Shown: positions 37,076 through 45,317 of the stretch, one piece after another
Numbering within the stretch: position 1 is the first letter of the stretch
How the letters are laid out: each line of letters opens with the position of its first letter
Source of the DNA: Acidithiobacillus ferrooxidans ATCC 23270
Lineage (GTDB): Bacteria > Pseudomonadota > Gammaproteobacteria > Acidithiobacillales > Acidithiobacillaceae
Length of the DNA stretch: 64,000 nucleotides
Direction of reading: 5' to 3'
NCBI RefSeq assembly: GCF_000021485.1
Contig: NC_011761.1
Location: forward strand, 340,001 to 404,000
Program-made: the position numbers and the translations under genes
The notes under the pieces: model-generated
The model's input: the letters and a program-made list of their open reading frames with translations, nothing else
What the model was told of the DNA's origin: nothing
Databases searched by the model: none

Positions 37076-38244
37076 CGGCGTTCATTGAGGTCGATTACCG
37101 GTTTCCCGCCGGGGTGGACGCCCGCTCACAGGCGCAGGCCATCGCCATCGGTCAGACGGCCGGAAGCTGGGATGCACACTTTCAGCACCGGGAGGCGCAG
37201 TTGCGCGGCCATCTGGGGAAGGTGGCCGCCATTACCGAACTGGCGGACGGGTGCCATCAGGCCACGGTGCGCTTCCCCGCCGCCAATGTGGATGGCCGCC
37301 TCGGCAGCCTGCTCACCATGATTTTCGGCAAATATTCCCTGGCGGGTCCTGCCAAGGTGACGGCAATCCGTTTGCCGGAGCACTTCGGACGCTTGCCGCG
37401 CTTCGGGCTGGAGGGCATCCGCGCACGATTGGGGGTGCAGGAACGGCCCTTGGTCATGGCCATTTTCAAGCCGGCGTTGGGGCTGACGGCTGGGGACCAC
37501 GCCGAAATTCTGGCAAAGGTTGCCGTTGCCGGGCTGGATATCATCAAGGATGACGAAATCCTCCCGGACCTGCCGATGGCGGCGGCCCTGGCGCGCTGGG
37601 AGGCTTGTGCACCGGTGATCGAGGCGCGGCGGGATCAGACGGGCCGTGATCTGCTCTACGCGGTGAATCTCTCGGGGGATGCACGCCAGGTGCAAACACT
37701 CGCGCTGCAACTGGTGGCCGCCGGCGCCAATGCGCTGCTCCTGAACGTGCTGGCATATGGTTTCCCGGTACTGGAGGCGCTGGTCGCCGATCCGGACATC
37801 GACGTGCCGATCTTCGCCCATCCGTCTCTGGCGGGTGCCTGGTGCGGCGCGCCGGATTACGGGTTTTCCTATGGGGCTCTGCTCGGTACGTTGATGGCCT
37901 ATGGGGGGGCCGATGCGGTGCTCTATCCGGCGCAGTACGGCAGCCTGCCCTTCGCCGCGGCGGACGAATGGGCCATCGTCGAAGCGCTGCGGGCGCGGGG
38001 CGTAGCACCGGTGCCTTCATCGGGCGTGCATCCCGGCATGGTCGGGCGCATCCTCGACGACTATGGCGCGGAGGTCATTCTCAATGCGGGGACCGGGATC
38101 ATGGACCATCCCCAGGGCCCCGCCAGCGGCGTGCTGGCCTTTCGCGAAGCCATCGAGCGCTGGCAGAACGCAGCACCCCGCGCTCTGGAAGATCTGCCCG
38201 CGGGGCCCTTGCGGGCAGCGGTGGAAAAATGGGGGCAGGGTTGA
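37072..38244 (+). CDS. mtnW: 2,3-diketo-5-methylthiopentyl-1-phosphate enolase (RuBisCO-like protein)
   Basis: RuBisCO superfamily form IV. 390 residues with a RuBisCO-like N-domain and barrel. Lys133 (AIFKPALG) matches RuBisCO Lys175, but the following Lys177 is Ala. The carbamylation triad KDDE is kept (Lys159, Asp161, Glu162), and His250 (FAHPSLAG) matches His294. Lys87 in IFGKYSL replaces RuBisCO Asn123 and corresponds to the general-base lysine of the Geobacillus/Bacillus enolase. YAVNLSG, GFSYGALLG, PSSGVHPGMV and LNAGTGIMDHP all follow Bacillus MtnW. It cannot fix CO2. It lies between mtnD and mtnX with overlaps on both sides. Confidence 0.92.
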   Translation: MTAFIEVDYRFPAGVDARSQAQAIAIGQTAGSWDAHFQHREAQLRGHLGKVAAITELADGCHQATVRFPAANVDGRLGSLLTMIFGKYSLAGPAKVTAIRLPEHFGRLPRFGLEGIRARLGVQERPLVMAIFKPALGLTAGDHAEILAKVAVAGLDIIKDDEILPDLPMAAALARWEACAPVIEARRDQTGRDLLYAVNLSGDARQVQTLALQLVAAGANALLLNVLAYGFPVLEALVADPDIDVPIFAHPSLAGAWCGAPDYGFSYGALLGTLMAYGGADAVLYPAQYGSLPFAAADEWAIVEALRARGVAPVPSSGVHPGMVGRILDDYGAEVILNAGTGIMDHPQGPASGVLAFREAIERWQNAAPRALEDLPAGPLRAAVEKWGQG

Positions 38245-38897
38245 TGCAACGAGCCATTTTTTGCGACTTCGACGGCACCATCGCCCGGAGCGAAGTTTTC
38301 GTGGCGCTCATGCGTCATTTTGCGCCGCAGGCCGCGGCCCGGATACTGCCGGAAATCTACGCGCAGCGTCTGACCCTGCGTGACGGTTTGCCGCAGGTGC
38401 TGGGCACCATCCCTTCGTGGCGCTGGCCGGAACTGGAGGATTTCGTGCGGGATACGGAGATCCGTCCGGGACTCGACGGGCTGCTGGCTCATGCCAACCA
38501 GGCCAATATTCCTTTTATCGTCGTCACCGGCGGCTTCAGGCGCATGGCCGAGATCGTCCTCGCCCCTTACCGCCAGGAAATTTACGCCATTCATGGCCTC
38601 GAGGCGGATACCACGGGCGAATGGCTGCGGGTGTCCTCCCCCTGGCAGGATGATCACGAACTGGTGGCCAAGGCCGCCGTGGTCGCACACTACCATCCCC
38701 GGGACGCCGTCTGTATCGGGGATTCCATCACCGATCTGCGGGTCGCCCGGCAGTGTCCTCTGGTCTGTGCGCGGGACCGTCTCGCCGAATATCTGCGCGC
38801 CGAGGGGAGAGATTTCCTGCCTTTCGATGATTTCGGGGACGTGAGCGCCGCCCTCGAGCAACGCGGCTGGTGGCGGGAGCCTGCCCATGCAGGATGA
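38244..38897 (+). CDS. mtnX: 2-hydroxy-3-keto-5-methylthiopentenyl-1-phosphate phosphatase
   Basis: HAD-superfamily phosphatase that acts after MtnW in the Bacillus-type pathway. The nucleophile motif is CDFDGTIARSEV (Asp8, Asp10). Motif II is IVVTGGFRRM, and motif IV is VCIGDSITDLRVARQ. 217 residues. The frame is open much further upstream, but the ATG inside the mtnW stop (TGATG) gives the correct HAD start. The last 11 bases overlap mtnB. Together with mtnW it replaces the fused MtnC enolase-phosphatase used by most enterobacteria. Confidence 0.92.
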   Translation: MQRAIFCDFDGTIARSEVFVALMRHFAPQAAARILPEIYAQRLTLRDGLPQVLGTIPSWRWPELEDFVRDTEIRPGLDGLLAHANQANIPFIVVTGGFRRMAEIVLAPYRQEIYAIHGLEADTTGEWLRVSSPWQDDHELVAKAAVVAHYHPRDAVCIGDSITDLRVARQCPLVCARDRLAEYLRAEGRDFLPFDDFGDVSAALEQRGWWREPAHAG

Positions 38898-39507
38898 TCC
38901 GCGCACCCATCTCGCTGCGGCGGCCCGCGATTTTTATGCGCGGGGCTGGATGCTGGGCACCGCTGGCAACCTGTCGGCACGCAGCGATACCGATACCTTC
39001 TGGATCACCGCCAGCGGCCGCCCCAAGGATCGGTTGGCCGCCGGAGATTTCGTTCTGGTGGATCGGCAGGGTCAGGTGGTGCAGGCCCCACCGGGACGCC
39101 AGCCTTCGGCCGAAGCCGCCATCCATGAGACGATCTACCGGCATGTGCCCGACGCCCGGGTCATATTTCACGTCCACTCCATCGAGGCCAATCTCTGCGG
39201 ACACTTCGCGCGGCAGGGCCGGTTGCGTCTGCCGCCGCTGGAAATGCTCAAAGGTCTGGGCGTGCCCGATGCCGAGCCGCAGGTGGACCTGCCGGTCTTC
39301 GCCAATCATCTGAACGTCGCGCGGATTGCCGAAGATATGGACAGGGAGTTTACCGGGGCACTGCCCCGTGTCCCCGGCGCGCTGATTCACCTCCATGGAG
39401 TGACGGCCTGGGGCCCGGACTTTCTGGCGGCCAGACACCATCTTGAATTGCTGGAATACTGTTTTCGTTATCTCGTGCAGGCGAAAATCCTCGCCATAGG
39501 AGTCTAG
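38887..39507 (+). CDS. mtnB: Methylthioribulose-1-phosphate dehydratase
   Basis: Zinc-dependent class II aldolase/adducin fold enzyme. Metal histidines are in FHVHSIE (His95, His97) and IHLHGVTAWG (His168/His170 region), with the substrate loop GTAGNLSAR and TASGRPKDRL near the N-terminus. 206 residues. It overlaps mtnX by 11 bases. It provides the substrate of MtnW. The isomerase mtnA and a classical mtnP or mtnK are not in this window, so they must be elsewhere or the upstream steps differ. Confidence 0.93.
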   Translation: MQDDPRTHLAAAARDFYARGWMLGTAGNLSARSDTDTFWITASGRPKDRLAAGDFVLVDRQGQVVQAPPGRQPSAEAAIHETIYRHVPDARVIFHVHSIEANLCGHFARQGRLRLPPLEMLKGLGVPDAEPQVDLPVFANHLNVARIAEDMDREFTGALPRVPGALIHLHGVTAWGPDFLAARHHLELLEYCFRYLVQAKILAIGV

Positions 39508-39508
39508 G

Positions 39509-40030
39509 ATGAGTCAAGCCCTTCTTACGGTCATCGGCGAAGATCGCCCCGGTATCGTCGCCGCGGTCACCCAGGCCCTGTTCACCGCGGACTGCTCCAT
39601 CGGCGACGCCTCGATGATGCGTCTCGGCGGTTACTTCACCATCATGCAGATCATCGAATACCCGCGTGATCTGGGCTCCGTGGAAATGGCGCTGGACCCG
39701 GCCATCAAACGCCTCAATCTGCGCGTACATCTGGACCCCATCTCCAGTGTCGCGCCGACTGCGGATATGCCGAATACCCGGGTCACGGTCTACGGGGCCG
39801 ATCATCCGGGCATCGTCGCGGGTGTCACCGGAGCGCTGGCGGCTATCGGGTTCAATGTGATCGACCTGGAAAGCGAGAGCACCGGTAGCCCCGAGCGGCC
39901 TCTCTATGTGATGGTCATTCAGGGCTACGCCCCGGAGGGTACGGAAAGCGTCCGCAAGGTCGTAGCGCCGTTGCGCGAAAAGGAAGGGGTGGAAATCGGT
40001 GTGCATCCCATCGAGTCGGCGGTGTTTTGA
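39509..40030 (+). CDS. Double-ACT-domain regulator, GcvR-like
   Basis: 173 residues made of two ACT domains: LLTVIGEDRPGIVAAVTQAL (about 5-75) and VTVYGADHPGIVAGVTGALA (about 92-165). This architecture is that of GcvR, which in E. coli senses glycine and restrains the GcvA activator of the glycine-cleavage operon. No catalytic domain is attached. It starts one base after mtnB and shares a TGATG junction with def. The ligand here is unknown. Its position in a methionine/one-carbon neighbourhood (mtn genes, peptide deformylase) would fit an amino-acid sensor. Confidence 0.8.
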   Translation: MSQALLTVIGEDRPGIVAAVTQALFTADCSIGDASMMRLGGYFTIMQIIEYPRDLGSVEMALDPAIKRLNLRVHLDPISSVAPTADMPNTRVTVYGADHPGIVAGVTGALAAIGFNVIDLESESTGSPERPLYVMVIQGYAPEGTESVRKVVAPLREKEGVEIGVHPIESAVF

Positions 40031-40533
40031 TGGCCGTACTTCCGATTCTGACTTATCCGGACTCCCGGCTTCAGCGCAAGGCCGATCCGGTCAGCGTATT
40101 CGACGACGATCTGCATCACTTTATCGATGATCTGACGGAGACCATGTATGCCGGCCCAGGGGGAGTGGGTATTGCGGCGCCGCAGGTGGACCGCGCGCAA
40201 CGTATCGTGATCGTCGATGTGCGCCCTAAACTGGGAGACGACTGCCATGGGCTCATGGTGCTGATCAATCCGGAACTGGCGGCGTGGGAGGGCATGGTGG
40301 TGGGCCGGGAAGGCTGCATGTCGGTGCCGGATTTCACGGGCAATGTCATTCGCGCGGAACGCATACAGGTGCAGGCCCAGGATGTCCTGGGACGGGAGCG
40401 GAGTTACGAGTGCGAAGGCTTCGAGGCCAGAGCGGTCCAGCATGAAATGGATCATCTCGACGGCCTTCTGTTTCTCGACCGGCTGGTCTCACGGAAGGTC
40501 GATCTGTTCCGGCGCAAAAATTACAGGAAGTAG
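40030..40533 (+). CDS. def: Peptide deformylase
   Basis: Removes the formyl group from nascent proteins. The three motifs are present as GGVGIAAPQVD, EGCMSVPDF (metal Cys) and QHEMDHLDGLLFLD (HExxH variant HEMDH). 167 residues, bacterial type I. The start is in the TGATG junction with the ACT protein. The formate released here and by MtnD is a shared product, though that may be coincidence. It ends the rluD-def run. The next gene is on the other strand, 73 bases away. Confidence 0.95.
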   Translation: MAVLPILTYPDSRLQRKADPVSVFDDDLHHFIDDLTETMYAGPGGVGIAAPQVDRAQRIVIVDVRPKLGDDCHGLMVLINPELAAWEGMVVGREGCMSVPDFTGNVIRAERIQVQAQDVLGRERSYECEGFEARAVQHEMDHLDGLLFLDRLVSRKVDLFRRKNYRK

Positions 40534-40606
40534 ACGGGCAACCACGCTACCTTTTGCGCTGCTCGTGCCGGAACACCCGCCGGGAATGGTGGTGTTTCGT
40601 GCGAAG

Positions 40607-42193
40607 CTACAGTTCCACTCCTTCTTTGTTCATGACCGAGAAATACTCGGATATCTGGCTGTCGGGCACCGTCACCTTCAACGCCCAGACCATGGAGATG
40701 AGCGCCAGCACTGCAACGGCCGCCATGGACCCGTAAAAGGGAATGACTCCCTGGCCCCCCAATACCTTGGGTCCAAACCAGGAAAGCACCCAGAGCCCCA
40801 AAAAATAAGGGAATATCCAGGTGATATGCTTGAACCCCAAGGGAGTGCCATCACGGCTGCCGCGAATCCTGTATACGATGCCATATAGGATCAGGATGGC
40901 GAACAGCGTGCCGAAGATGTAAGTCAGCGCCTTGAAACCGCCCCAGTAGGCCACGAGTGAAGAAAGGATAAACGCAATGGGCGCGATGATCTGCGCGCCC
41001 CACAAGCGGAAAGGTCTTTCCAGCTCAGGCATGGAACGGCGCAATTGCAGTAGGACGATAGGTCCGATACCGTAGGTGATCACCGAGATGGTAGTGATAA
41101 AACCCACTAGTTTCTGCCAGGAAGGAAAGGGTAGGAAGTAGATGCACCCGATCACATAGGCGACGATGATCCCCACCCAGGGTACCCCCCCTTCGGTGAT
41201 CCGGGTAAAGAAGCTGGGGCCTGCCCCGACTTCGCCATTGGCGACCACGGCGCGGGCCGCAGATGTGGCATATACCAGAGCGGTGCCTCCCGGAGAGATC
41301 AACGCGTCGGCATAAATCAGGACAGCCAGCCAGCCTATTCCCAAAAGAGAGGCAATGGCGGCAAAAGGACCAAATACCCCGGAAAAACTCAGTTTGGTCC
41401 AGCCTTGGGTCAGTTGTGACGGGGGCACGCTGACCAAAAAGGCCCATTGCAGACCGACGTAAATGATCGCCCCGATCACGATGGCACCAATTACCGCCAG
41501 AGGGATATGTTTGCCAGGTTCGCGGCTTTCACCACCCAGTTCGATCGCCTGTCGAAAACCCAGGTAGCTGAAGACAATGCCCGATGATGCGACGGCAACG
41601 AACATGCCATGCACGTTTTCATGCCAGTGAAGGACATGCAAATTTTCGGGATGATAGGAGAATGCGACAAGGACGATCATGGTAAGGACGGGCACGGCCA
41701 GTTTCCACCAGCCCAGTCCGGTAAAAATGTTGGCTATCCGGCGAATACCTAAAAAATTGAGCAGGAACATGAACCCCAGAAGCACTACGGAGCTGATGAG
41801 TCCCGGACCGCTCAGCAGGCCGGTGTCGCCTGCCAGCAGTCCGGGAATATAATTGTTGGCATAGGTCAGTACGGCGACCACTTCCACTGGAGCAATAGCG
41901 ATATAGAACATAAACAATAGCCATGCCCAGATCTTACCGAGCAGATTGCCATGTACTACGTTGGCAATATGTGTCGCGGCACCTGCCTTTGGAAATAAAG
42001 GTCCGACCTCGGCATAAGTCAGGCCGAGAAACAAAATGGTGATGGCGCCAATCAGCCATGAATAAATACTGAGGGGTCCGGCCACCTGCGCTGCAGCCAG
42101 CGGACCAAATAGCCAGCCGGAACCGATGATTCCTCCCAGACTGGCGAAAATGAGCCCTGAAAATCCTACCTCTCTCTTTAGCTTCCCGGCCAT
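40607..42193 (-). CDS. APC-superfamily amino acid permease
   Basis: 528 residues with about 12-13 hydrophobic segments. The N-terminus has the APC signature GLIFASLGGIIGSGWLFGPL in TM1. TM6 (GIVFSYLGFRQAIELGGESR) carries the usual substrate-gate region. It resembles the aspartate:proton symporter / YveA-like branch, but the substrate cannot be assigned. The ATG at 42193 follows GAGGCA. The longer open frame upstream lacks these features. It stands alone, with its own leader containing overlapping hairpins. In an acidophile such a proton-driven importer could also consume cytoplasmic acid load, which is speculation. Confidence 0.87.
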   Translation of the reverse strand: MAGKLKREVGFSGLIFASLGGIIGSGWLFGPLAAAQVAGPLSIYSWLIGAITILFLGLTYAEVGPLFPKAGAATHIANVVHGNLLGKIWAWLLFMFYIAIAPVEVVAVLTYANNYIPGLLAGDTGLLSGPGLISSVVLLGFMFLLNFLGIRRIANIFTGLGWWKLAVPVLTMIVLVAFSYHPENLHVLHWHENVHGMFVAVASSGIVFSYLGFRQAIELGGESREPGKHIPLAVIGAIVIGAIIYVGLQWAFLVSVPPSQLTQGWTKLSFSGVFGPFAAIASLLGIGWLAVLIYADALISPGGTALVYATSAARAVVANGEVGAGPSFFTRITEGGVPWVGIIVAYVIGCIYFLPFPSWQKLVGFITTISVITYGIGPIVLLQLRRSMPELERPFRLWGAQIIAPIAFILSSLVAYWGGFKALTYIFGTLFAILILYGIVYRIRGSRDGTPLGFKHITWIFPYFLGLWVLSWFGPKVLGGQGVIPFYGSMAAVAVLALISMVWALKVTVPDSQISEYFSVMNKEGVEL

Positions 42194-42223
42194 GATCGAT
42201 TGCCTCTTTGAAAGGTTTTTTCT

Positions 42224-42249
42224 GCACCAATACGGTGCTCTTTCAGCAC
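42224..42249 (-). promoter_or_regulatory. Leader with mutually exclusive hairpins before the APC permease
   Basis: Read on the minus strand, GTGCT, AGCACC and GGTGC occur in a row with five-base spacers. The middle element can pair with either neighbour but not both. An A-rich tract follows, then the permease ATG about 30 bases on. This geometry is that of a simple attenuator or translational switch. No known riboswitch is recognised. Confidence 0.3.
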
Positions 42250-42356
42250 AAAATGGGGTGCCATGCCAAACGCCTTCCAAATGAAGGATTCCATGAGTTC
42301 ATTTTTTGCATACGTCCCGGGGCAAGGTAGAGGCCATAAGGCAGGAACCTTGGCGG

Positions 42357-43496
42357 CTACGCTTTCAGTGCCCCGTACTGCACATCCAGCCATTCCCGAT
42401 AACTCCCATCCATGATTTTCTGCCACCACTGCGGATGCTCCAGATACCAGCGGATGGTCTGACGGATGCCGGTGGGGAAGTCTACGGCAGGTTTGAATCC
42501 AAGCTCACGGGTGATTTTGGTGGCGTCGATGGCGTAGCGGCGGTCATGGCCGGGCCGGTCACGGACATGCTGGATGAGATCGGCACTTTTCCGCCCCTGC
42601 GCCGCCGCCGAATGGGGAAAGGCTTGCAGCCATCGCGGATCTTCGGCGAAGAGTTCGTCCATGATTTCGCCGATGAGCCGCACGATGTCGATGTTGGCCC
42701 ACTCGTTGCAGCCGCCGATGTTATAACTTTCCCCTTCCCGTCCCTGTTCCAGGATCGTCGCGATACCCCGGCAATGGTCTTCCACATAGAGCCAGTCACG
42801 GATCTGCCGGCCATCGCCATAGATCGGCAGGGGCTTGTTGTGAAGGATGTTGACGATGATGAGGGGAATCAGTTTCTCGGGAAAGTGATAGGGCCCGTAG
42901 TTGTTGGAGCAGTTGCTGGTGGTGGTGCTGAGCCCGTAGGTGTGCCGATAGGCGCGGACCAGATGGTCCGCTCCTGCCTTGCTGGCGGCGTAGGGGGAGT
43001 TGGGGGCGTAAGGAGTCTCTTCGTGAAAGGCGGGATCCTGCGGGCCGAGGGTGCCGTATACCTCATCGGTGGAAATATGGTGAAAGCGGTGGGGTATCCA
43101 TCCCTGCGGCCCGTCCAGCCAGACCGCCCTGGCGATGCGCAACAGATTGTGGGTACCGAGGATGTTGGTCTGGATGAATGCGTCGGGATCGTGGATGGAG
43201 CGGTCCACATGGCTCTCGGCGGCGAAGTGGACGATGACGTTGAGGTGATGGTCGGTCATGACCCGCTCTACCAGCAGGGCATCATTGATGTCGCCCTGTA
43301 CGAAGCGGAAACCACTGTGCTGTTCCAGCCCTTCCAGATTATGACGGTTGCCGGCGTAGGTGAGGGCGTCCAGGGCGATGAGCGTGGCGCGGGGATGTTG
43401 CTGCAGCCAGTAGTGGCAGAAGTTGGCGCCGATGAAGCCGGCGGCTCCGGTCACCAGCAGGCGTTTTTCGACGATGGAGTCAGTGGTAACGGACAT
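42357..43496 (-). CDS. rfbB: dTDP-glucose 4,6-dehydratase
   Basis: Second step of dTDP-L-rhamnose synthesis, for the LPS O-chain or exopolysaccharide. Extended SDR with the NAD motif VTGAAGFIGANF, the STDEVYGTLG loop and the catalytic YAASKAGADHLVRAY. The SNNYGPYHFPEKLIPLII block is diagnostic. 379 residues. AAGGAA precedes the ATG. It lies 19 bases after rfbD on the same transcript. The companion rfbA and rfbC genes are not here. The 160 bases between it and the APC permease hold the permease leader and no further gene. Confidence 0.95.
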   Translation of the reverse strand: MSVTTDSIVEKRLLVTGAAGFIGANFCHYWLQQHPRATLIALDALTYAGNRHNLEGLEQHSGFRFVQGDINDALLVERVMTDHHLNVIVHFAAESHVDRSIHDPDAFIQTNILGTHNLLRIARAVWLDGPQGWIPHRFHHISTDEVYGTLGPQDPAFHEETPYAPNSPYAASKAGADHLVRAYRHTYGLSTTTSNCSNNYGPYHFPEKLIPLIIVNILHNKPLPIYGDGRQIRDWLYVEDHCRGIATILEQGREGESYNIGGCNEWANIDIVRLIGEIMDELFAEDPRWLQAFPHSAAAQGRKSADLIQHVRDRPGHDRRYAIDATKITRELGFKPAVDFPTGIRQTIRWYLEHPQWWQKIMDGSYREWLDVQYGALKA

Positions 43497-43515
43497 TGGG
43501 CGTTCCTTGAAAGGG

Positions 43516-44385
43516 TCAGATGACTTCGGGCTCGGTCAGCATCCGGCGCAACGCTGTGCGCCAATGGGGCGCAGCGCCCAGCGCGGTGTAACTGGCGGTT
43601 TTGTCCAGTATGGCACAGGCGGGACGGCGGGCGGGGGTGGGGTAGGCACTGGTGGGGATCATTTCGATGGGAATGGCGCGGTGCAATCGCCCGGCGGCCA
43701 CTGCTTCTTCCTGGATGGCCACGGCAAAATCATACCAGGACGCCACCCCGGCATCGGTCCAGTGCTGAATACCGGTAAAGCCGGGGTGATCCAGGGTACT
43801 CCAGATGGCGCGGGCGAGGCCCGCCGCCCAGGTCGGGGTGCCGATCTGGTCTCCCACCACCCGCAACACGTCCCGCTCGGCCATGAGACGCAGCATGGTT
43901 TTGACGAAGTTGCTGCCGTGGGCGCTATAGACCCAGGCGGTACGCAGGATGAGTGCGGTATCACCGAGAATGGCCTGTACCTGCCGCTCACCGTCGGCCT
44001 TGCTGGCACCATAAACGCCAAGGGGCGCCAGGGGCGCCTCCGGCGGGTACGGCGTGGCCTGGGCACCATCAAAGACAAAATCGGTAGAAAGGTGGATCAG
44101 GCGGGCGCCGCAGGCCTGGGCGGCCAGGGCGCAGTGGGCCGCCCCATCGCGGTTCACGGCATAAGCGCGTGCGGATTCCGACTCGGCGCGGTCCACGGCG
44201 GTGTAAGCGGCGGCATTGATGATGGCGTCAGGTCGGAAGGATTCCGCCATCCCGAGAACCTGGGCGGCATCCAGAATGTCGAGATCCGGGCGTCCCAGCG
44301 CGCGCAGTTCCACCGACGCAGGTCGGCTGCGTTGCAGTTCCCAGCCAACCTGACCCTGAGCGCCGAGCAGCAGTACACGATACAT
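43516..44385 (-). CDS. rfbD: dTDP-4-dehydrorhamnose reductase
   Basis: Last step of dTDP-L-rhamnose synthesis. SDR with N-terminal VLLLGAQGQVGWEL, substrate/NADPH block IHLSTDFVFDGAQATPYP and the catalytic tyrosine in VYGASKADGERQVQ. 289 residues. GGAGAAA lies six to seven bases before the ATG. It is followed by rfbB. The gene upstream on the strand is a small membrane protein, then DUF3579 and galU, so sugar-nucleotide genes surround it. Confidence 0.94.
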   Translation of the reverse strand: MYRVLLLGAQGQVGWELQRSRPASVELRALGRPDLDILDAAQVLGMAESFRPDAIINAAAYTAVDRAESESARAYAVNRDGAAHCALAAQACGARLIHLSTDFVFDGAQATPYPPEAPLAPLGVYGASKADGERQVQAILGDTALILRTAWVYSAHGSNFVKTMLRLMAERDVLRVVGDQIGTPTWAAGLARAIWSTLDHPGFTGIQHWTDAGVASWYDFAVAIQEEAVAAGRLHRAIPIEMIPTSAYPTPARRPACAILDKTASYTALGAAPHWRTALRRMLTEPEVI

Positions 44386-44414
44386 GTCAGTTTCTCCGGG
44401 CTTGCATCGCCCAC

Positions 44415-44921
44415 TCAGTCTGCGCGCCCGACAGGGGCGTAGAGGTATTCATAAAAGTTGTCCATGGCGATGCCCTGGGTGTCATAGCCGGTGACTCGAA
44501 TGATATCACCACGGACTCCTATGGCGACCATACAGGCATGCTGTGCCGGGAGCGCACCGGCGGCGACGAAAGACGGACCACCATGGCCACAGGCGTTGCC
44601 GGGATATTCCCGATTCAAACGCGAGATCAGCGTCCCTGCCATCTGCCGGGCTTGTTGCGATGAAGCGGCGGCGAAGGCACGTTCGTTGCGCCAGGTGTTT
44701 ACTATGGTTTGGCGTTCCTGCGCACTGGTCGCCTGGGACAACGCTTCCCGATGCAGTTGATCCAGCGTCTGCAAGGCGATATAGAGGTCCGCACGCGCAC
44801 CGCTTTGCTGGTCGATGATGTGCACACTCAGGGCGATGGTAAGGGCGCCATAGACGGCAATGACGATGCCGAGTATCCAGGCGAAACGCAGACGGGCGGA
44901 TGCCGATGGACGGTCTGCCAT
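44415..44921 (-). CDS. Hypothetical single-pass membrane protein
   Basis: 168 residues, not recognised. One hydrophobic segment (about 14-34, FAWILGIVIAVYGALTIALS) follows a short basic N-terminus, so the rest is probably periplasmic. A helical stretch (DLYIALQTLDQLHREALSQA) resembles sensor-type four-helix domains. The C-terminal part contains two cysteines (NACGHGG, QHACMVAIG) and a small beta-rich region. It starts in a TGATG overlap with the DUF3579 gene and precedes rfbD by 29 bases. Confidence 0.6.
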   Translation of the reverse strand: MADRPSASARLRFAWILGIVIAVYGALTIALSVHIIDQQSGARADLYIALQTLDQLHREALSQATSAQERQTIVNTWRNERAFAAASSQQARQMAGTLISRLNREYPGNACGHGGPSFVAAGALPAQHACMVAIGVRGDIIRVTGYDTQGIAMDNFYEYLYAPVGRAD

Positions 44922-45253
44922 CAGGGGCGCCGGCGCCGTGTCCCGCGGGGTCGTCGGGCGGGTTGCGGCGCCAGGCGATCGGAGATGCTGCCATCTTCGT
45001 GCCGCACCTGCAGGCGATTCTCGGCGGCGAAACGCATGATTTCTGCAAAGGCCGCCGGGCGAATCTCTTCGAGGCTTTCGTCCATGATGATCGCCGCATT
45101 GCCGTTGATGGTGGCGGGTTCGATGAGAGGCAGGTAGTGAATTTTGTGATCCGCGCCGAAATGCGCCAGCCCGACTCCTTCGATGAGCATCTCCGCCCAG
45201 GCCGATGGGCGGAATTTGCCGCCATTTTCGGTGATTCCGTCGATGATGATCAT
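44921..45253 (-). CDS. DUF3579 family protein
   Basis: 110 residues. The body (IIIDGITENGGKFRPSAWAE; AAIIMDESLEEIRPAAFAEI) matches DUF3579, a small cytoplasmic family of beta- and related proteobacteria with no known function. The C-terminus is a basic tail (ARRPRGTRRRRP) that could bind nucleic acid or membrane lipids. GAGGAG lies about eight to nine bases before the ATG. It shares a TGATG junction with the membrane protein downstream and lies 64 bases after galU. Confidence 0.75.
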   Translation of the reverse strand: MIIIDGITENGGKFRPSAWAEMLIEGVGLAHFGADHKIHYLPLIEPATINGNAAIIMDESLEEIRPAAFAEIMRFAAENRLQVRHEDGSISDRLAPQPARRPRGTRRRRP

Positions 45254-45317
45254 GGATGCAAGCGCTCCTCGGGGAAACGGGCGATGATAGCGCCCATTCC
45301 GGAGAGAATGAAGGGGG

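Noticed and set aside
37072-38244. CO2-fixing RuBisCO large subunit
   Set aside because: Catalytic Lys177 and the loop 6 motif are missing, and it lies among methionine salvage genes, so it is MtnW.
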